Shown one piece after another: positions 31,106 through 43,039 of a stretch of DNA of 64,000 nt. The stretch's first letter is position 1, and every line of letters begins with the position of its first letter. Position numbers and translations under genes: made by a program. The DNA comes from Zelopaecilomyces penicillatus (lineage: Eukaryota; Ascomycota; Sordariomycetes; Hypocreales; Pseudodiploosporaceae), in assembly GCA_005765155.1 (NCBI GenBank), contig VCCP01000001.1, positions 1,054,001-1,118,000 on the forward strand, in the 5' to 3' direction. Below the pieces are notes generated by a model. That model searched no databases. It was not told the DNA's origin and saw only the letters and a program-made list of their open reading frames with translations.

Positions 31106-32031
31106 GATGAATGATTGCGGTGCAGAATTGTAATTTTTGGTTTGAGAAGAAGTGATTAATTTCTCGTCATATAATTGAGGTGAGATGAATGGAAGTTGTG
31201 AGGCGCTACGTGGGGACTTATATCCCGACGTCAGTTGTGTCAATGACTTCAGCGTCATCAGCTATGATGACGATGTGACACTTCAACGCATTGACTGATT
31301 TGCAGCGCCCAGACTTTTCCCTCTCCGCAATACCCCATAATACCATGACAACTAGCCCTACGAATGAGAAATTCTTGTTAGGGAAGGCTTTTACTTACAT
31401 GGTCGGAACAAACCCTCCAGGAGGGCCAGCAATCAGCCTGATTCGCCAGAGGGTGATCTGCACGGGGAGGTTGATCAATTGCTACAATTGTACGAAATAA
31501 ACGGTGACGAACCCCCCTGTACTGCTTGTCTGCGTCATGTTGGTGAATAGTAACTGTGGGGGTTAACGACTAATATGCTATATACTTCTGTTTATATGGA
31601 CGTAGCATTTTCAATCCACACCCTGAACTGGATTATGCGATGTGGCATGCGTATAAAGCATGGCATACTGCAAACACATATGCAGATGCAGTTGGTATAT
31701 TAAAGCGTATTTCCGTGTTTGAGACTCGTGCAATTGAAGAAGGAGCTTTACAATTGCTATATTGAAATCTTTGTATTTGTAGGAAGTGTGGTTGACGACT
31801 ACGGATGACTGAATACTGTTTTATACATGCACCATAACCTGAGCGTTTGTCAAGTCTTCACACTTGCATGCTATCTTTACTAGGGAATTTGCCGTGTTGC
31901 ATTCTTACAATATCACTAAACTTAAATGTTACCGGGACAGTTTCGAAACACCAATAAGTATTGATTGTACTATAGCACTGGAAGTCTTAACTCAAGCACA
32001 ACACCCCCATCCAGTCAATAGCATCAAATCC
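31106..32031. other. Intergenic, 926 bp
   Basis: AT-rich from 31500 on. No gene supported. Confidence 0.5.
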
Positions 32032-32373
32032 CTATGTAATCCCTTCAAGCAGGGCCGTAACAGTGTCCATCACTTCCACAAAAGGTCGCACCACGAGCAC
32101 AGCAGCTCCTCGGACAGCAACCAACGGCAGTACTGCGGCAGCAGAAACCGTATCGAGGACAAGCCCGCGGGAACGAGGGGGGCAAACTGCAGCGGCTGAA
32201 AGTATGTCGCTGCCGCCATCTCCTTGAGGCTCAGCATCGTAGCGAACCTCTTCATACATGGGCTCTCTCAGGAGGCTAGCCTCGGGAGTGTCGGCAAAAG
32301 GAAGCTCCCCGAAAGCAAGACTGCCCTTGACGAGGAAGGGGATGAGGATGAGAATGTTGGATGTGAAACGCAT
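32032..32373 (-). CDS. Possible small secreted protein
   Basis: Open frame of 113 codons with a plausible signal peptide MRFTSNILILIPFLVKGSLA, then FGELPFADTPEASLLREPM and YEEVRYDAEPQGDGG. The second half (SAAAVCPPRSRGLVLDTVSA, VAVRGAAVLVVRPFVEVMD) is hydrophobic and has only one cysteine, which is unusual for a secreted effector. An intron near the GGSDIL segment cannot be excluded. It could also be a chance frame. Confidence 0.42.
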   Translation of the reverse strand: MRFTSNILILIPFLVKGSLAFGELPFADTPEASLLREPMYEEVRYDAEPQGDGGSDILSAAAVCPPRSRGLVLDTVSAAAVLPLVAVRGAAVLVVRPFVEVMDTVTALLEGIT

Positions 32374-34194
32374 GATGTTGGGTTGAAAAGGGGGTTCTGG
32401 ACCTTGTGAGTTGATGTTAATGGAATGAGCTCGTGGAGATGCGCTTGAGTGGTTGAACTCACTGTAAGTTGGATTGTTGAAGTTTTGAGCTGGCTTTGTT
32501 CTGTAGGCTGAGGAGTCTGGTGAAGATTCTGAAAGTCAAATTCTCAGGGAAATCAGGCCCTTTAAATACTCATCATCAAGAAGTCTCTTCGAATCCGTCC
32601 AGTCTATATTTGTGTCTAATAGGTACTAACAGAGCCTTGTCAACGTAAGATTAGCCAAAGCGTCCCATGTGCAATCCCCGTGTCCCGTCTCGAGCTGAAA
32701 AACCGAGTATACCCGTTTAAACTGTACGAGAAACATAGCTAGGATGTACCATCTCATTGTAGAGACACAAGACCAAGAGCCTCATATATGAAGCATTGAG
32801 AAGTCTCCCCATAGCCCAATCACCACTACCATTTAACATTGGTTGCGACAGATTGTCAAAGTAGACAACCAGAGTATGGATACATAAGCTCAACAAGTAC
32901 GGCTGAAGAGTTGGTGTAACCCAGCAGCGTCGTTTTCGCGATGCATGCTTATTTTCTTCCAAATAAAGGTGGGAAGAAGCCAAGACCATCGGCGAAAATG
33001 CACGAGCGAATGCCAATAAATTTCCCATGCTTGGCACACTTGCAGCCATCATGACAGGTCGGCCGCGTATCTGCACGCATTTGCAGCTTCGGATATCAGT
33101 ACAAATGTGAAGCAAGTAATAACTCTATTTCAGCTTAGGCAAAGGTGTGCCCGCTGCAAACATTATGGCTTGTGTTTCTATTTGTGAATCCCGCCCGGAT
33201 TCCCTCGAATCGCAGCGCTTTCCGCTTTGAGAGATGACTGAGAATCTATCAAGAACGAAGGTGGCGTCTGCGGAAAAGAAAAGAAAAAGTCAAGGTACCC
33301 AAGCGGCCCCGTTACCCGAGGAGTTGTGATTGTTGATGGTGTGGCGTTATGTTAGAGAGTTGTACGAGAAAATGGACGTGCACGTGTAGTTCTTGAAAGG
33401 GTCCAGTCCTCGAGTGTCGATAGAGCCTCCAGTTGGTGTTTGGCTGTTCTTTGTGATCTCAGTTTCTCATCTGGCAGTGTAACAACAGTAGTTAATGAGG
33501 CTTTTCACGGTTAATCACATTCAAAATTAACCCCAGATGCGGTGACGACTGACAAATTCACTGACGGCACATGGCGACGACAAGCCATGTAGGCATCCAA
33601 CATGGCTCATCCATATTATTCGCACTCGATGCCGACTTTGGAAAAAAACTTGTAGAGGCGTATATCCCTAACATTTGGATTGCTAGTCCAGCAAACTTGT
33701 ATGCAATGTAACAACAGAAAGCAAGCGAGGACTGCGCTTATTCCGACTTGGTCGTTCCCTTTGCGCTGCCAGATCCATCAGCCTAGAACATTCCAACCCC
33801 GCGTTTGAGAGGTGTAAGACGGGCATGAGCTGCAGGCGGGCGGTCGGCCGGGGCTGGTGGGGCCGAGAAGCCGGACTTGGCCCCCACGGGTAATTTTGAG
33901 TGGGTGTGTTGTCTGACTGTTTTTTCGCTTATCAAGAAGTAATGGGTTGTCAACTCTAGCATAGAAGGTATCTAACACAAAAAGCAGACTGCAAGTAGAA
34001 ATAGCTAATGGAAAAAAGGCCACCGAGGACATTCTGGTTTGGTAATTACCTTTTCGATCATTCGCTTCGACAATGAATCTTGCTGTCCAGGTTGAGAGAG
34101 GAAAGATAGAAAGAAAGAAACAAAGGTTGATGATGGAACTTCTCTTGCGAGAGCCAAGTTAATTCAAATAACCCGTTAAGTTTCTTCTACCTAA
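32374..34194. other. Intergenic, 1.8 kb
   Basis: No gene supported. A 132-codon minus-strand frame at 32717-33115 was examined and not accepted. Confidence 0.5.
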
Positions 34195-36731
34195 TTAGCT
34201 GCTGGAGCTACAATCCTCGTAGTCACCCCCTTTCGTAAACTCATTAAGCACAGTTATTTCCTCAAACCGCTCCGCCATGACTTTTACCTGTGCGTCCTCG
34301 GGTGAAATCGCCGCTAGTCCTAGGTCAAGAGAAAAGACCCCAAACGCGCTTCTCGTGACCGCCGTGTTCCGATGTTGGCGCGCATTCTTGGCCGCCACCA
34401 TCCTGTTCGCCTCACTGGTAGACATGGTACCGTCTTGCAGGGCCATGGCTAGTAAACCTCGAGCGACTGATTCAAATATTGGATAGCCTGGAATCAGATC
34501 CCAACATGTGGTAATGCAGAGAATAAAATAAAAGTGCCACTCCGGATCATAGTCCTGGATTGCAAGGCGATTGTAACCCGCTTCCACAACTTCTTTTCGG
34601 AAAGTAACTGCATCACTGAGCATGGCATTGCCGACATGTAAAAGGCCAATCATTATGAAGGAGTTGGGTGGCTTTCTGTGTTTTTGTAGTCGAAAATCGA
34701 GGAGCAATCGTTTCAGCTGGTTCGTGGACGCACGAACAATAGCTTTAACTGAACCTCGGCGGTCCACAGGCTGACCCAGATGGCTGGCGCCTGAATTAGG
34801 AATGAAGCGGAGAAAGATGTTCATAATAGTACTGTGGATTATGATGCTGGTTTTTATATGGTGAGTTATGCGATGTAAATTACTAAAAAAAAAAAAAAAA
34901 AAAAAAAAAAAGCTTAATCGGAAGGCACTTACTAAAAGCTCATGAGCTGTGGTGACGAGTAAGCATCACGAGGCCAAATTTGTTCCAGTGTATCGGTGTA
35001 GTTTAACAACTTCTGAAACTTGGACTCCGCAAATGCCAGAGGCGCTCCCGTCATTGAGAGATTCGGGTTTAACCGTTGGGCAAAATACACCAATGCTACT
35101 TCCTGCACGATGGTAACGAATTTGCATAGCGCAGCAAACACTCCGTGTACTTTCTGGGACGGGCCGTTTACAGGCCACTCATGAGGGATAAAAAACGCCG
35201 GGGGTGTTTTTATCGGCTTGAGAACGCAGTAAAACGTAGTAAGACTGGGAACAAAGCAGCTGAGTTTATTATTCGAGCCAGGTATGGGGTCCAATGGCAG
35301 GATATCTACCTACGTTAGGTTAGTGTAAGCCCCCCAGGCGACATGAGCAACGGCTCTTTTCCAATGTATATCTGGGTCATTTGGATCTAAAGGGTCAGGT
35401 GTCGCCTGTTGTGTATCGAATAGCTGTAAACGCCCGGCCATCCGTCGTGCGTCGTCGAGGATGTCCATTACGGGGACATCGCAAAGTTGAACCTGGCAGC
35501 TGCAGCCGAAGAGCATAAGCGCCGCAACGTTGAGAATAGAATCCGAGAGCCGCTCGGAACGCCATAAAGTTACTGTTTCACGGCGAAAGGCATCACTCAA
35601 GCTGGAGGCTGTCTCGTCAATGACAGAATATGGTTGCTAAATGGGGAAAGAGAGGAACAGAATGTGTCAGCGGCATTTTCCAAAATCTTTTGTTATTTTG
35701 CTCATAATCTTGGGGAAAAGGATGGAGAGCATACGCAAGCGTAGCAGAGTAGAGCATTGACAAGGAATGCTGAACAAAACTGCAACTTATGTGCAACGAG
35801 GTCGTCGAGGAATAAATCTGCGTCAAAGAAGCCATATATGGGATGATCCACCTCTAGGTAGTGTGAGATGGCACCCGCGGCTACGTCGTCGTTAATGGGT
35901 ACTGTGGTCCAGTAGTCTATTTGGAGTTTCTGCAGCCGCTCATCGCAGAACTTGGCGTGTTGAGGTCCTACGAGTGGGTCGGATCCGTTGGTGGCGATGC
36001 TTGAGCGGCGTGAAAGCGGATCATCCTCAGCCGAGTCCATGTCAAGTCTGTCATAACTCAACATCACTTCCGGGGTATTTGATTGGGGGTGACCGATGAA
36101 GCCTGGCAGCAGTTCAGGACTTATCGACCCTAAGTCTACAGGATGAAAGGTTTGGTACGCCATCCGGTGTCGCGTCATCAACTCAAACTCAAGTTCTGAA
36201 GGCCCAGGCGGTATGATGGCTCGAGCGGTTTTGAGAGCCGAAGGCTGCTGCCTCCCATGCATGCTTCCCTTGACTGAGGCCAACACGGCAGACGGGTCAG
36301 AAGCCGTCCGTAAGCGCCGGACAATATCAGTCAGGTCATGCTCGGGCACTGCCCTCAATAGCCGGAGGAGCTCTCGATGCTCCTGCAGCTCCTGTTGGAT
36401 ACTTTTGCTCCGATCCGGCTTGTACTGACAATCGAGACACCGCTTGACGCAGTGGCCGCAGCTTGGTTTGACCCCATCGCACTATACGGCACCAACAGCC
36501 AAGGCGCGGGTACTTAGTTTGCAGTTGAAGATAAAAGCGAGAGGGTATACTCTTGCTTATGCGTGTGGGAGAAGGGGGAAGGAAACTAACACGACTCTTC
36601 TTCGCTCGGCACGTCTCGCACGCATTGGCCCTGACGGTGCGATGTCGCTTGACTGCCTGGGGCGGCTGCTCTTTCTCGATCGGCGGTTTATGAATCGGCT
36701 TTGGGAGGATCTGCTTAAACGTGGCACTCAT
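34195..36731 (-). CDS. Zn(II)2Cys6 transcription factor
   Basis: Nuclear fungal regulator. Five exons: 36591-36731, 35735-36481, 35314-35636, 34933-35244, 34195-34831; 719 residues. The zinc cluster is assembled across intron 1: C38-X2-C41-X6-C48-X6-C55-X2-C58-X6-C65 (ANACETCRAKKSR joined to CDGVKPSCGHC). A basic linker and a Leu-rich coiled segment (QQELQEHRELLRLLRAVPEH) follow. The fungal_trans-type middle region starts near LQKLQIDYWTTVPIND and includes HYLEVDHPIYGFFDADLFL, ALLCYACQPYSVIDETAS and HVAWGAYTNLT. Intron 3 (35245-35313, 69 nt) removes an in-frame TAG and gives TNLTLTTFYCVLKPIKTPPA, the expected pattern. The C-terminus is acidic/Ser-rich. Target genes are unknown; no adjacent gene is an obvious target. 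Confidence 0.9.
34885..34911. repeat. Poly(A) run of 27, inside intron 4 of the zinc-cluster gene
   Basis: Uninterrupted A run on the plus strand, poly(T) in the sense strand of the transcript. It lies within intron 34832-34932 and is likely to vary in length. Confidence 0.9.
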
Positions 36732-36765
36732 CCTCGCTCAATTCTCGCTCAATTCTCGCTCGGTG
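36732..36765 (-). repeat. 11 bp direct repeat touching the start codon of the zinc-cluster gene
   Basis: On the plus strand CTCGCTCAATT occurs twice and a third partial copy (CTCGCTCGG) follows; on the sense strand this is GAGCGAGAATT units directly before the ATG. Confidence 0.75.
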
Positions 36766-38887
36766 CTTCAACGACTATGGAATGGAGTCAGCTCAAAGGC
36801 TATGCGCATTGTTCCCCTCATCGGCGACTCGCAGTCGACACTTTGTTTGGTTGTGAGGGAAACACATTGGACTCATATGCAACGGGCGAGTGATTGATGC
36901 CTGGATGCCCACTTACGAGCCCAGGCTTGAGCAGCACGCCACTGTTCGCAGGCGCAAAGGCGGAAAGGATGGGAAGCTGATCCGTTGGTAATGGGATTTG
37001 CAAGTGGGTGACTGACGGGGGGGTCATAGTATGGCGACGACGTTGGGATTACGAGATGTCGATGTGCCTTACCTGCAAGAACTCGGTAGATACATACGCA
37101 AGTACCTACTGGGAAGAGGTGAGATTTCTATCGTGGGTAAAAGCAAAAGTCAGCATCCCGCCATCGCCATAAGCGCGGCCATGGCAGCAATTCACCTGTT
37201 CCAAACGCTCAAACGGAGGGTATGGGTATAGCGAGGTTTCAACCAACTTGCACCCACTGAGAAACTGACTCGAAAGAGGGAGGGGATGAACAGAAGAAGA
37301 GCATGCATGCCCGGAAACCTACCTCTTTTGACTGATTTCCAGGGTTGTTCTCGCCCTCCTCCAGCTCCCAGGGCTAGCATTCTAGGCCTAGTTACTAATT
37401 ACTGGACCCTCACTTGGCCTGAACGCTGCTAGGGCTAGCCTTACCGCGCCTTGCCACGCCTTTCTCAGAAAACCTCATCCACATCTCGATGGGTGGCCAG
37501 CCATGATCCCAAGGTTCCTGCCCATCCCACCCCTTCGCTGCGATGCCAATGCTGGGACGCCATTCGGGGGACGCCGCCACTCTAATCCCCCCCCTGCTCG
37601 ACCCTGTGGGAGCAACACCGTGCGGCACTAGCCTAGCCGTAATGCAGCATTGTCTTGATGCATGAGAGTCCGTTGAGCCCTCCTCTATACTGTGCGAAGT
37701 CAGGACTAGCAACGAGACCCGGTGCCACGGCTACGGGTACTGAATGGGCTTATCGCAGCAACTCAATGGGTCTTGCTGCTGGCAGAAACAACTCTCCAGG
37801 CGTCTTAATTGAGTCCATTGATACAAGGATTGCAGTCAGGTTACAAGACATCAATCAAAATCCCAGTTGGGCTCGGATGCTAATGGCCGGGACTTGTACT
37901 CCGTACGAGTAATTTAAAGCCAAGCACAACCGCAATGTACTTGGCGACAGGTTCCAAGGAGCAATAGGCAGCAGGTTTACGACACCGAGAAGCCGGCTGC
38001 TGTTGGATCCGGTTCTTCTGCCGTCTGCCGGTCAGATGCTGTTGGCCCCCATCTGGGCTAGTGGTTCAATAGAAGCAGTTTGTCTTTAGCTACAACAACG
38101 CTAGCAAAGCTTCCATCCATCTTTGGGTAGGGTTGTGTGTCGTCTTGGCTCGATTTACAGCGCGCTCGATTCCGAGCGGAGCGATGGTCCCGGTTGCCAC
38201 CAACATCCACAGCGTTCAAACCCCTTCACCTCTACTTTGTTACCGAGGATGGCAGCTTTGTGGCCAACTTGTCAGTTGCATGGCTGCATAATGGGGCTGG
38301 GTGGGTTTGTCTCGGGCAAATCAAAGCCGTGAGTAAACCCACCACAAACGTTGCTTTCTTCACTTTGGCGCGGAACTCGCAACGCCAAACTAAATATTGA
38401 GACTCTGACTGACGCCTCGTCAGCATTTAAATCTGTTTTAGACCCTTATGCTAGCAAGGAATGATTGGCTTGTTATTGATGTGAGAAGTGGGCGTGTGTT
38501 GCAGTTCATCGAGCGCCTCCCCATGAGATTGATGATCAGAATAGTCCATCCTGGATCTATACTGTTAAGGATGATGCAGTATTAGCCGCAAACCAACTAT
38601 CAGTGCAGGAGCCAGAGCCGATCGCCACTTGCAAGCCCGCATTCGTTCGCTTCTGAACTAGGAAAGCTAAGCAGATAACGCCATCCCCCACGAAGTGGAG
38701 TTTCTTGTTCTCGGCAAAGGGCGCCAAAGCTGGCTGTGAGGATTGACGGGCGTTTGTCCAACTAGCTGACCCACTTGGAACATCAAGAAGACCAAAAAAG
38801 GTAGTCCGTTGCGGCTGTGAAGCTTGGAGCCCTGCTGTTCGCGTCCAAAAGAAAACACGGAAAGACTTCCTCAAATAATGTGTGAGA

Positions 38888-38918
<31 letters not shown>

Positions 38919-40671
38919 GTTAAATCCGCGCCGAGCCTAGATACGGCCCTTGATCTGCCTGCCCCTCCTTTTTGTTGCAGCACAAATTGCCTACAGTTGC
39001 TAATGTTGCAACCGGCACATCTTTTTTAGATTCATTTGGACATCGCGCCTTGCAAGAGAGACACGTAAGCGGCCCTAATAAAAAAGCCGGACAATAAAAA
39101 GCCGACGGGCTGTGGAAGCAAGAAACCTAGCCCAACATCACTGTGATACGTAATAGCCCTTGATGAACCTGGCTTCCACATTTATACCGAAGATGGGGGC
39201 TGGTTATCAATTTGCAGCCAACCCTTTGTGATGATGAGAAGTCATATTATATGCCATGTATTGCCCAGGAAGTTGAGGAAGATGACAAACAAGCAGGCAG
39301 GCTCGGATGGAACATTCCGGCTTCACACCTTTGTGTGCTGAGGCTCTGTGTCTCCACGTCTCGGCCTAGAAGTGATGATTAGCTACTACTTATGTATGGT
39401 ATTGTTGACAATGCCACCTTTATTTCAGGGAGCTACAATTAGATTATCACATGCGCCGTCGATCAATGCCGGGATAGACCAAACGGCCCGCGCTATCCAT
39501 GATTCAGGGAACCTTCGATCCAAGCGGGGGAGGGGCTTTCCCCATTCACAAATGGCGAGACCAAAACAGACAGGTTGTTCGATTAGTCAATTACGCCGGG
39601 TGTGGAAAGGTTCCGTTAATGGCTGGACGCTTATTCCTTGCTTTCCCACTACTCAGTGTCGTCCACGATGTACGGCAGCTACTGGAAGCACTTGACAAGT
39701 TTCGGCCAACTTCACATGCATCCCCTTGATCGACCCTAGTGTAAGCGACGTTGTATGCTGTTGTTGGGGTGGCAAACAGGGGATCCTGGGGAGTTTCGGA
39801 GCAAAAACCGAGTATAATTAATAAACAGCCCACTGCTTGTAACTGACATATAAGCTCCTGCTTGACCAATAACCCTTTCTTGCGTTTTGTCTGGACGAAC
39901 AGGGTCGTTGAAGGTAGAAACACAGTAGGATACAACCCTGCGTGGAGCACTTTGACTTTTGAACCTTGAATGGACCCTGAAACGTCGTCACTGGGGATCG
40001 GATGACGGGAACAACGCGCAGGGTTTAAAGGCGATGAAGTAGACAAAAAGAGAAGGGGGGAGGGGAGGAGCCCGGGCACTAGAATCGCGTCGATGCACCA
40101 AACGTCTCACCGGGGTCGCGGTGACATCTCTGCAAGTGCCATGAGATGCTAGCCAGCTTGACCTGCTACCAGGGGGGGTGAGATGGGCAGATAAGGTGGC
40201 TTTGGGCGCTTCACGATGTCTTGGCATATACAAGAGTAGCAAGCTAGCAGACCTCGTGGCTTGAGAGCGAATAGACCCAACAGGTCGTTCTGTTGGTCGA
40301 TTCAGAAAAGTAGGGGTGAGTTTGTAAGTGGCTGGCTTTGAGGGTTGTCTTCTGGTCAGAAGATATGCATACGCTACTGGAGATCAAATAGGACAAGAGA
40401 CTTGGGGAGAGGGGGTTAACTAAGACTCGACTAGTCTGCTTTTTCATGTATGTTGTTGCACTTTTATACTACGCTTCGAAATCAGAACCTAGTTGATAGA
40501 TTGACATTAGGTTGATTATATTGGATCAGCGGTGGGCTTGGACAGCTATGCTTAGTTGAAGCTGGCGCTGATGATCTGCGTCTACTGCGCCTGCTATGAC
40601 ATTTACTTGGCTATACAATTCTTCCTCCATACCCCAAAGAATAACAAATAAAAGAAAGGAATAATGAAACA
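36766..40671. other. Gene-poor region, 3.9 kb
   Basis: Between the zinc-cluster gene start and the 3' end of the DyP gene. No coding sequence with family features. Contains a poly(T) run of 26 at 38893-38918. Several short open frames (for example 38137-38400 and 39499-39729) look protein-like in places but are not supported. Confidence 0.5.
38893..38918. repeat. Poly(T) run of 26
   Basis: Uninterrupted T run in intergenic DNA. Confidence 0.9.
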
Positions 40672-41805
40672 TTAATTAGCCTCAAGTTGTGCCAAAACAC
40701 TAGCAGAAGGCGCAAAGAATGTCGTGCCAGTCAACGGAGTAGAATAGTCCAGCAACTCATCATGCATTCCCACCGGCTCACCCACAAACATACGCTCCAG
40801 CATACGTTCTACAACCCACAACCGGCGGGAGTATCCAATAAAGTAGGTACCAAAAACGCCGGAACCAGGCGAGCCAAAGGGCATGTTGTCACGAAGAATA
40901 GCGTGCTCGCCTTGGCCATTAGGGTCCTGGATGGTGGCGAGGGTCTTGTGAGAGCACTGCTGGCCAGAGGCTGCGTCGTCTAGCTCTATATTGTCGAGTT
41001 TTGTGCGGCCGATGATGGCTTCTTGCTTTTCTGTGGATAGGGCTGCCCAGGCTTTTACGTTGTGGGCGTACTTTTGGACGACGACGTAGCTGCCATTTAC
41101 GCTATTGTTGTTGCTGTCGTCTGCCTCAGCCACGAGGACGGAAGCCGACACAGATGGACCGACTGGATTGGCTGTTCCATCAACGAAGCCTAGCAGATCC
41201 CGGGCATCAAAGTAGCGGAACCCTTCCGTCTCATCGACGACAGTCACCGCGTCACCTAGCTTATCCATCAACTGCCTCTCAAACTCAAAGCATATGTCAC
41301 GCCGATCCGACCTGATATGGAAAAGCAAGTCCCCCGGTGTAGAGACTGCCGTGTGAGTTGCCCCTTTGATCACCGGAAAGGGGTGGAGCTCTGCGGGCCG
41401 CGGAAGGCCGGTTACAGTGTCCCAGACGTTGCTCCCGATGCCTACGGTGCAGGCGAATAACGTGCCCAGGGCTCGGAGAGATACGTTTTTGGAGAGGCCA
41501 TCGATGCTGGAGAGGGCTGACCGGACTGTGTTTATGGCGTTTGTGTCATTGGGTTTTATGGTGACGACGAGAAAGGTTGCTGATTTGGTGAGGGGGGCGT
41601 CGACGGCTTGGGGGTATGAGCTGTGAGGACATTGAGGCATGTTTGCCATTGGCATTGATGTGCTTGTTGTGTGATACTGTTTGACAAGGGATGATAAAGT
41701 TGATACAGAAGCACGCAGTAGTGATGATGCTGGTGGGAATCTTTGTCCAACAGCAACCCCTCGCCGTATAATGGGCAGGATCTTGGCCGCGTTATGAGAG
41801 CTCAT
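40672..41805 (-). CDS. Dye-decolorizing (DyP-type) haem peroxidase, probably mitochondrial
   Basis: Single exon of 377 residues from ATG 41805 (the frame opens three codons earlier only with a TTG). DyP features: the distal GFVDGT at about 206-211 with its catalytic Asp, HPFPVIKGATHTAVSTPGDL earlier, a His in VVQKYAHNVKAW (about 248) as candidate proximal ligand, and ILRDNMPFG with GTYFIGYSRRLWVVERML near the end. DyP peroxidases use hydrogen peroxide to oxidise dyes, phenols and other substrates. The first 50 residues are basic and Ser-rich without acids (AAKILPIIRRGVAVGQRF, SLLRASVSTLSSLVKQYHTT), which suggests a mitochondrial presequence rather than secretion. 3' flank faces the gene-poor region. 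Confidence 0.9.
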   Translation of the reverse strand: MSSHNAAKILPIIRRGVAVGQRFPPASSLLRASVSTLSSLVKQYHTTSTSMPMANMPQCPHSSYPQAVDAPLTKSATFLVVTIKPNDTNAINTVRSALSSIDGLSKNVSLRALGTLFACTVGIGSNVWDTVTGLPRPAELHPFPVIKGATHTAVSTPGDLLFHIRSDRRDICFEFERQLMDKLGDAVTVVDETEGFRYFDARDLLGFVDGTANPVGPSVSASVLVAEADDSNNNSVNGSYVVVQKYAHNVKAWAALSTEKQEAIIGRTKLDNIELDDAASGQQCSHKTLATIQDPNGQGEHAILRDNMPFGSPGSGVFGTYFIGYSRRLWVVERMLERMFVGEPVGMHDELLDYSTPLTGTTFFAPSASVLAQLEAN

Positions 41806-43039
41806 TGAGAACAATATTTCACGACTACTCTCCCAATTTTATGTTCTAAAGAACTGCATAAATACGCCTACACTTATGACACTTATGAAGCTCATCATCA
41901 AGAAAACTGTGTATTACCAAGTTCAGCGGACACAACGGGAATTAGGAATGATGTGGGAGTGGGGGGGGAGTGCATACTCCGAGTTTCCGATAGCCGAAGC
42001 ATCCGGGGTTCCGGTAGCCCCTCAAAAAAGGAAAGAAAAGAAAAGCAAAGAACAGCGGAACCCCGCCGATGCAATGAGGGCTCACATCGAACCCCCCTAA
42101 TGCAGACATTGCAGGTATTGTAGCATCACATTCACATGCCCCGGATGGTATATTGAGACTTAGTTATGTAAAAGGCCGGTTTGGAAGAGGCAGAGGGGAT
42201 CGACGGGGGGGGGCGTCGTGAGATCTGTGCAACCACGGCATTTGGCAAGTTCCACATCATCGTCAATGTTACGCATGTCCACAGTGCGACAAGAAGGAAA
42301 CGCATTTTGTGAATCTACTTTTCCACTACACACAGGTTTACTCTTGCCGCAATCGCCTGATCCGTCATCCGTACTTTTTGGGTTGGCAGCCCTATCTGAA
42401 ACAGCCACCCCAAGTGTCTCTCATACCGACGGGATGGGTGGGGGGGAATCTGGTATCTAGGTATCTATTTGTGTACAAAAAGTAAACTTGTAAACTACTG
42501 CCATCTCATTTGAGAAAAGAGGGGTTTGCGAGATGCTAGTGGTTGGGAAATGGATGCACACATATATAAGGCTTGGGAGGCTGAGCGCCATTGACGGACA
42601 ACAAAGATAGTGTGTGCATGATTTTTCGAACGAACTGATCCGATAGCTTGCCTCGCAAGGCTGGGTGTAATTGAATATACTACTAGACAGAGGAATGGTT
42701 GCTTTTTTTTCTATGATATTTATTAATGGTTGTTAAATCATAATTGCTTACTTCGTTATATATACCATCCTTCATAAAAAAACAGAAAGGCTCCAAAGCA
42801 ACAACAACCCCCCCAATTTACATTCTCATATGTACATTTATCTAAATTTCTCTTCATGATACGTATTTCTGCGGAGTAAACGAACCGCGCGGCCTTTTTG
42901 TCTTTCTCTCCCCTGTTGCCTGAAAGATTTCAAGAGGAGCGGCACTTATTTCTGCTTTTTTCTATAATGAGCTATGTGTAAGAGAAGGAAAAGTAAAAAA
43001 AGAATAAAGAAAAAAGTAGTTTTAAAAAAGAGCAAAGCC
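41806..43039. other. Intergenic, 1.2 kb
   Basis: Promoter side of the DyP gene and 3' flank of the FAD oxidase gene, both minus-strand. The plus-strand open frame starting at 42974 is the complement of the oxidase gene. No other gene seen. Confidence 0.5.

Noticed and set aside
32717..33115. 132-codon minus-strand frame with a weak likeness to a transposase segment (RKRRCWV)
   Set aside because: Only a few residues match, no catalytic acids or terminal inverted repeats were found.
35310..35312. In-frame TAG in the middle of the zinc-cluster gene, suggesting a pseudogene
   Set aside because: A 69 nt intron (35245-35313) with a normal donor and a pyrimidine-rich acceptor TTCCCAG removes it, keeps the frame, and restores the family-like sequence across the junction.
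38223..39230. Two stretches (near 38223 and 39168) that both read like TEDG-containing peptide, suggesting a duplicated decayed gene
   Set aside because: Identity is limited to about a dozen bases with gaps; not distinguishable from chance without an alignment search.
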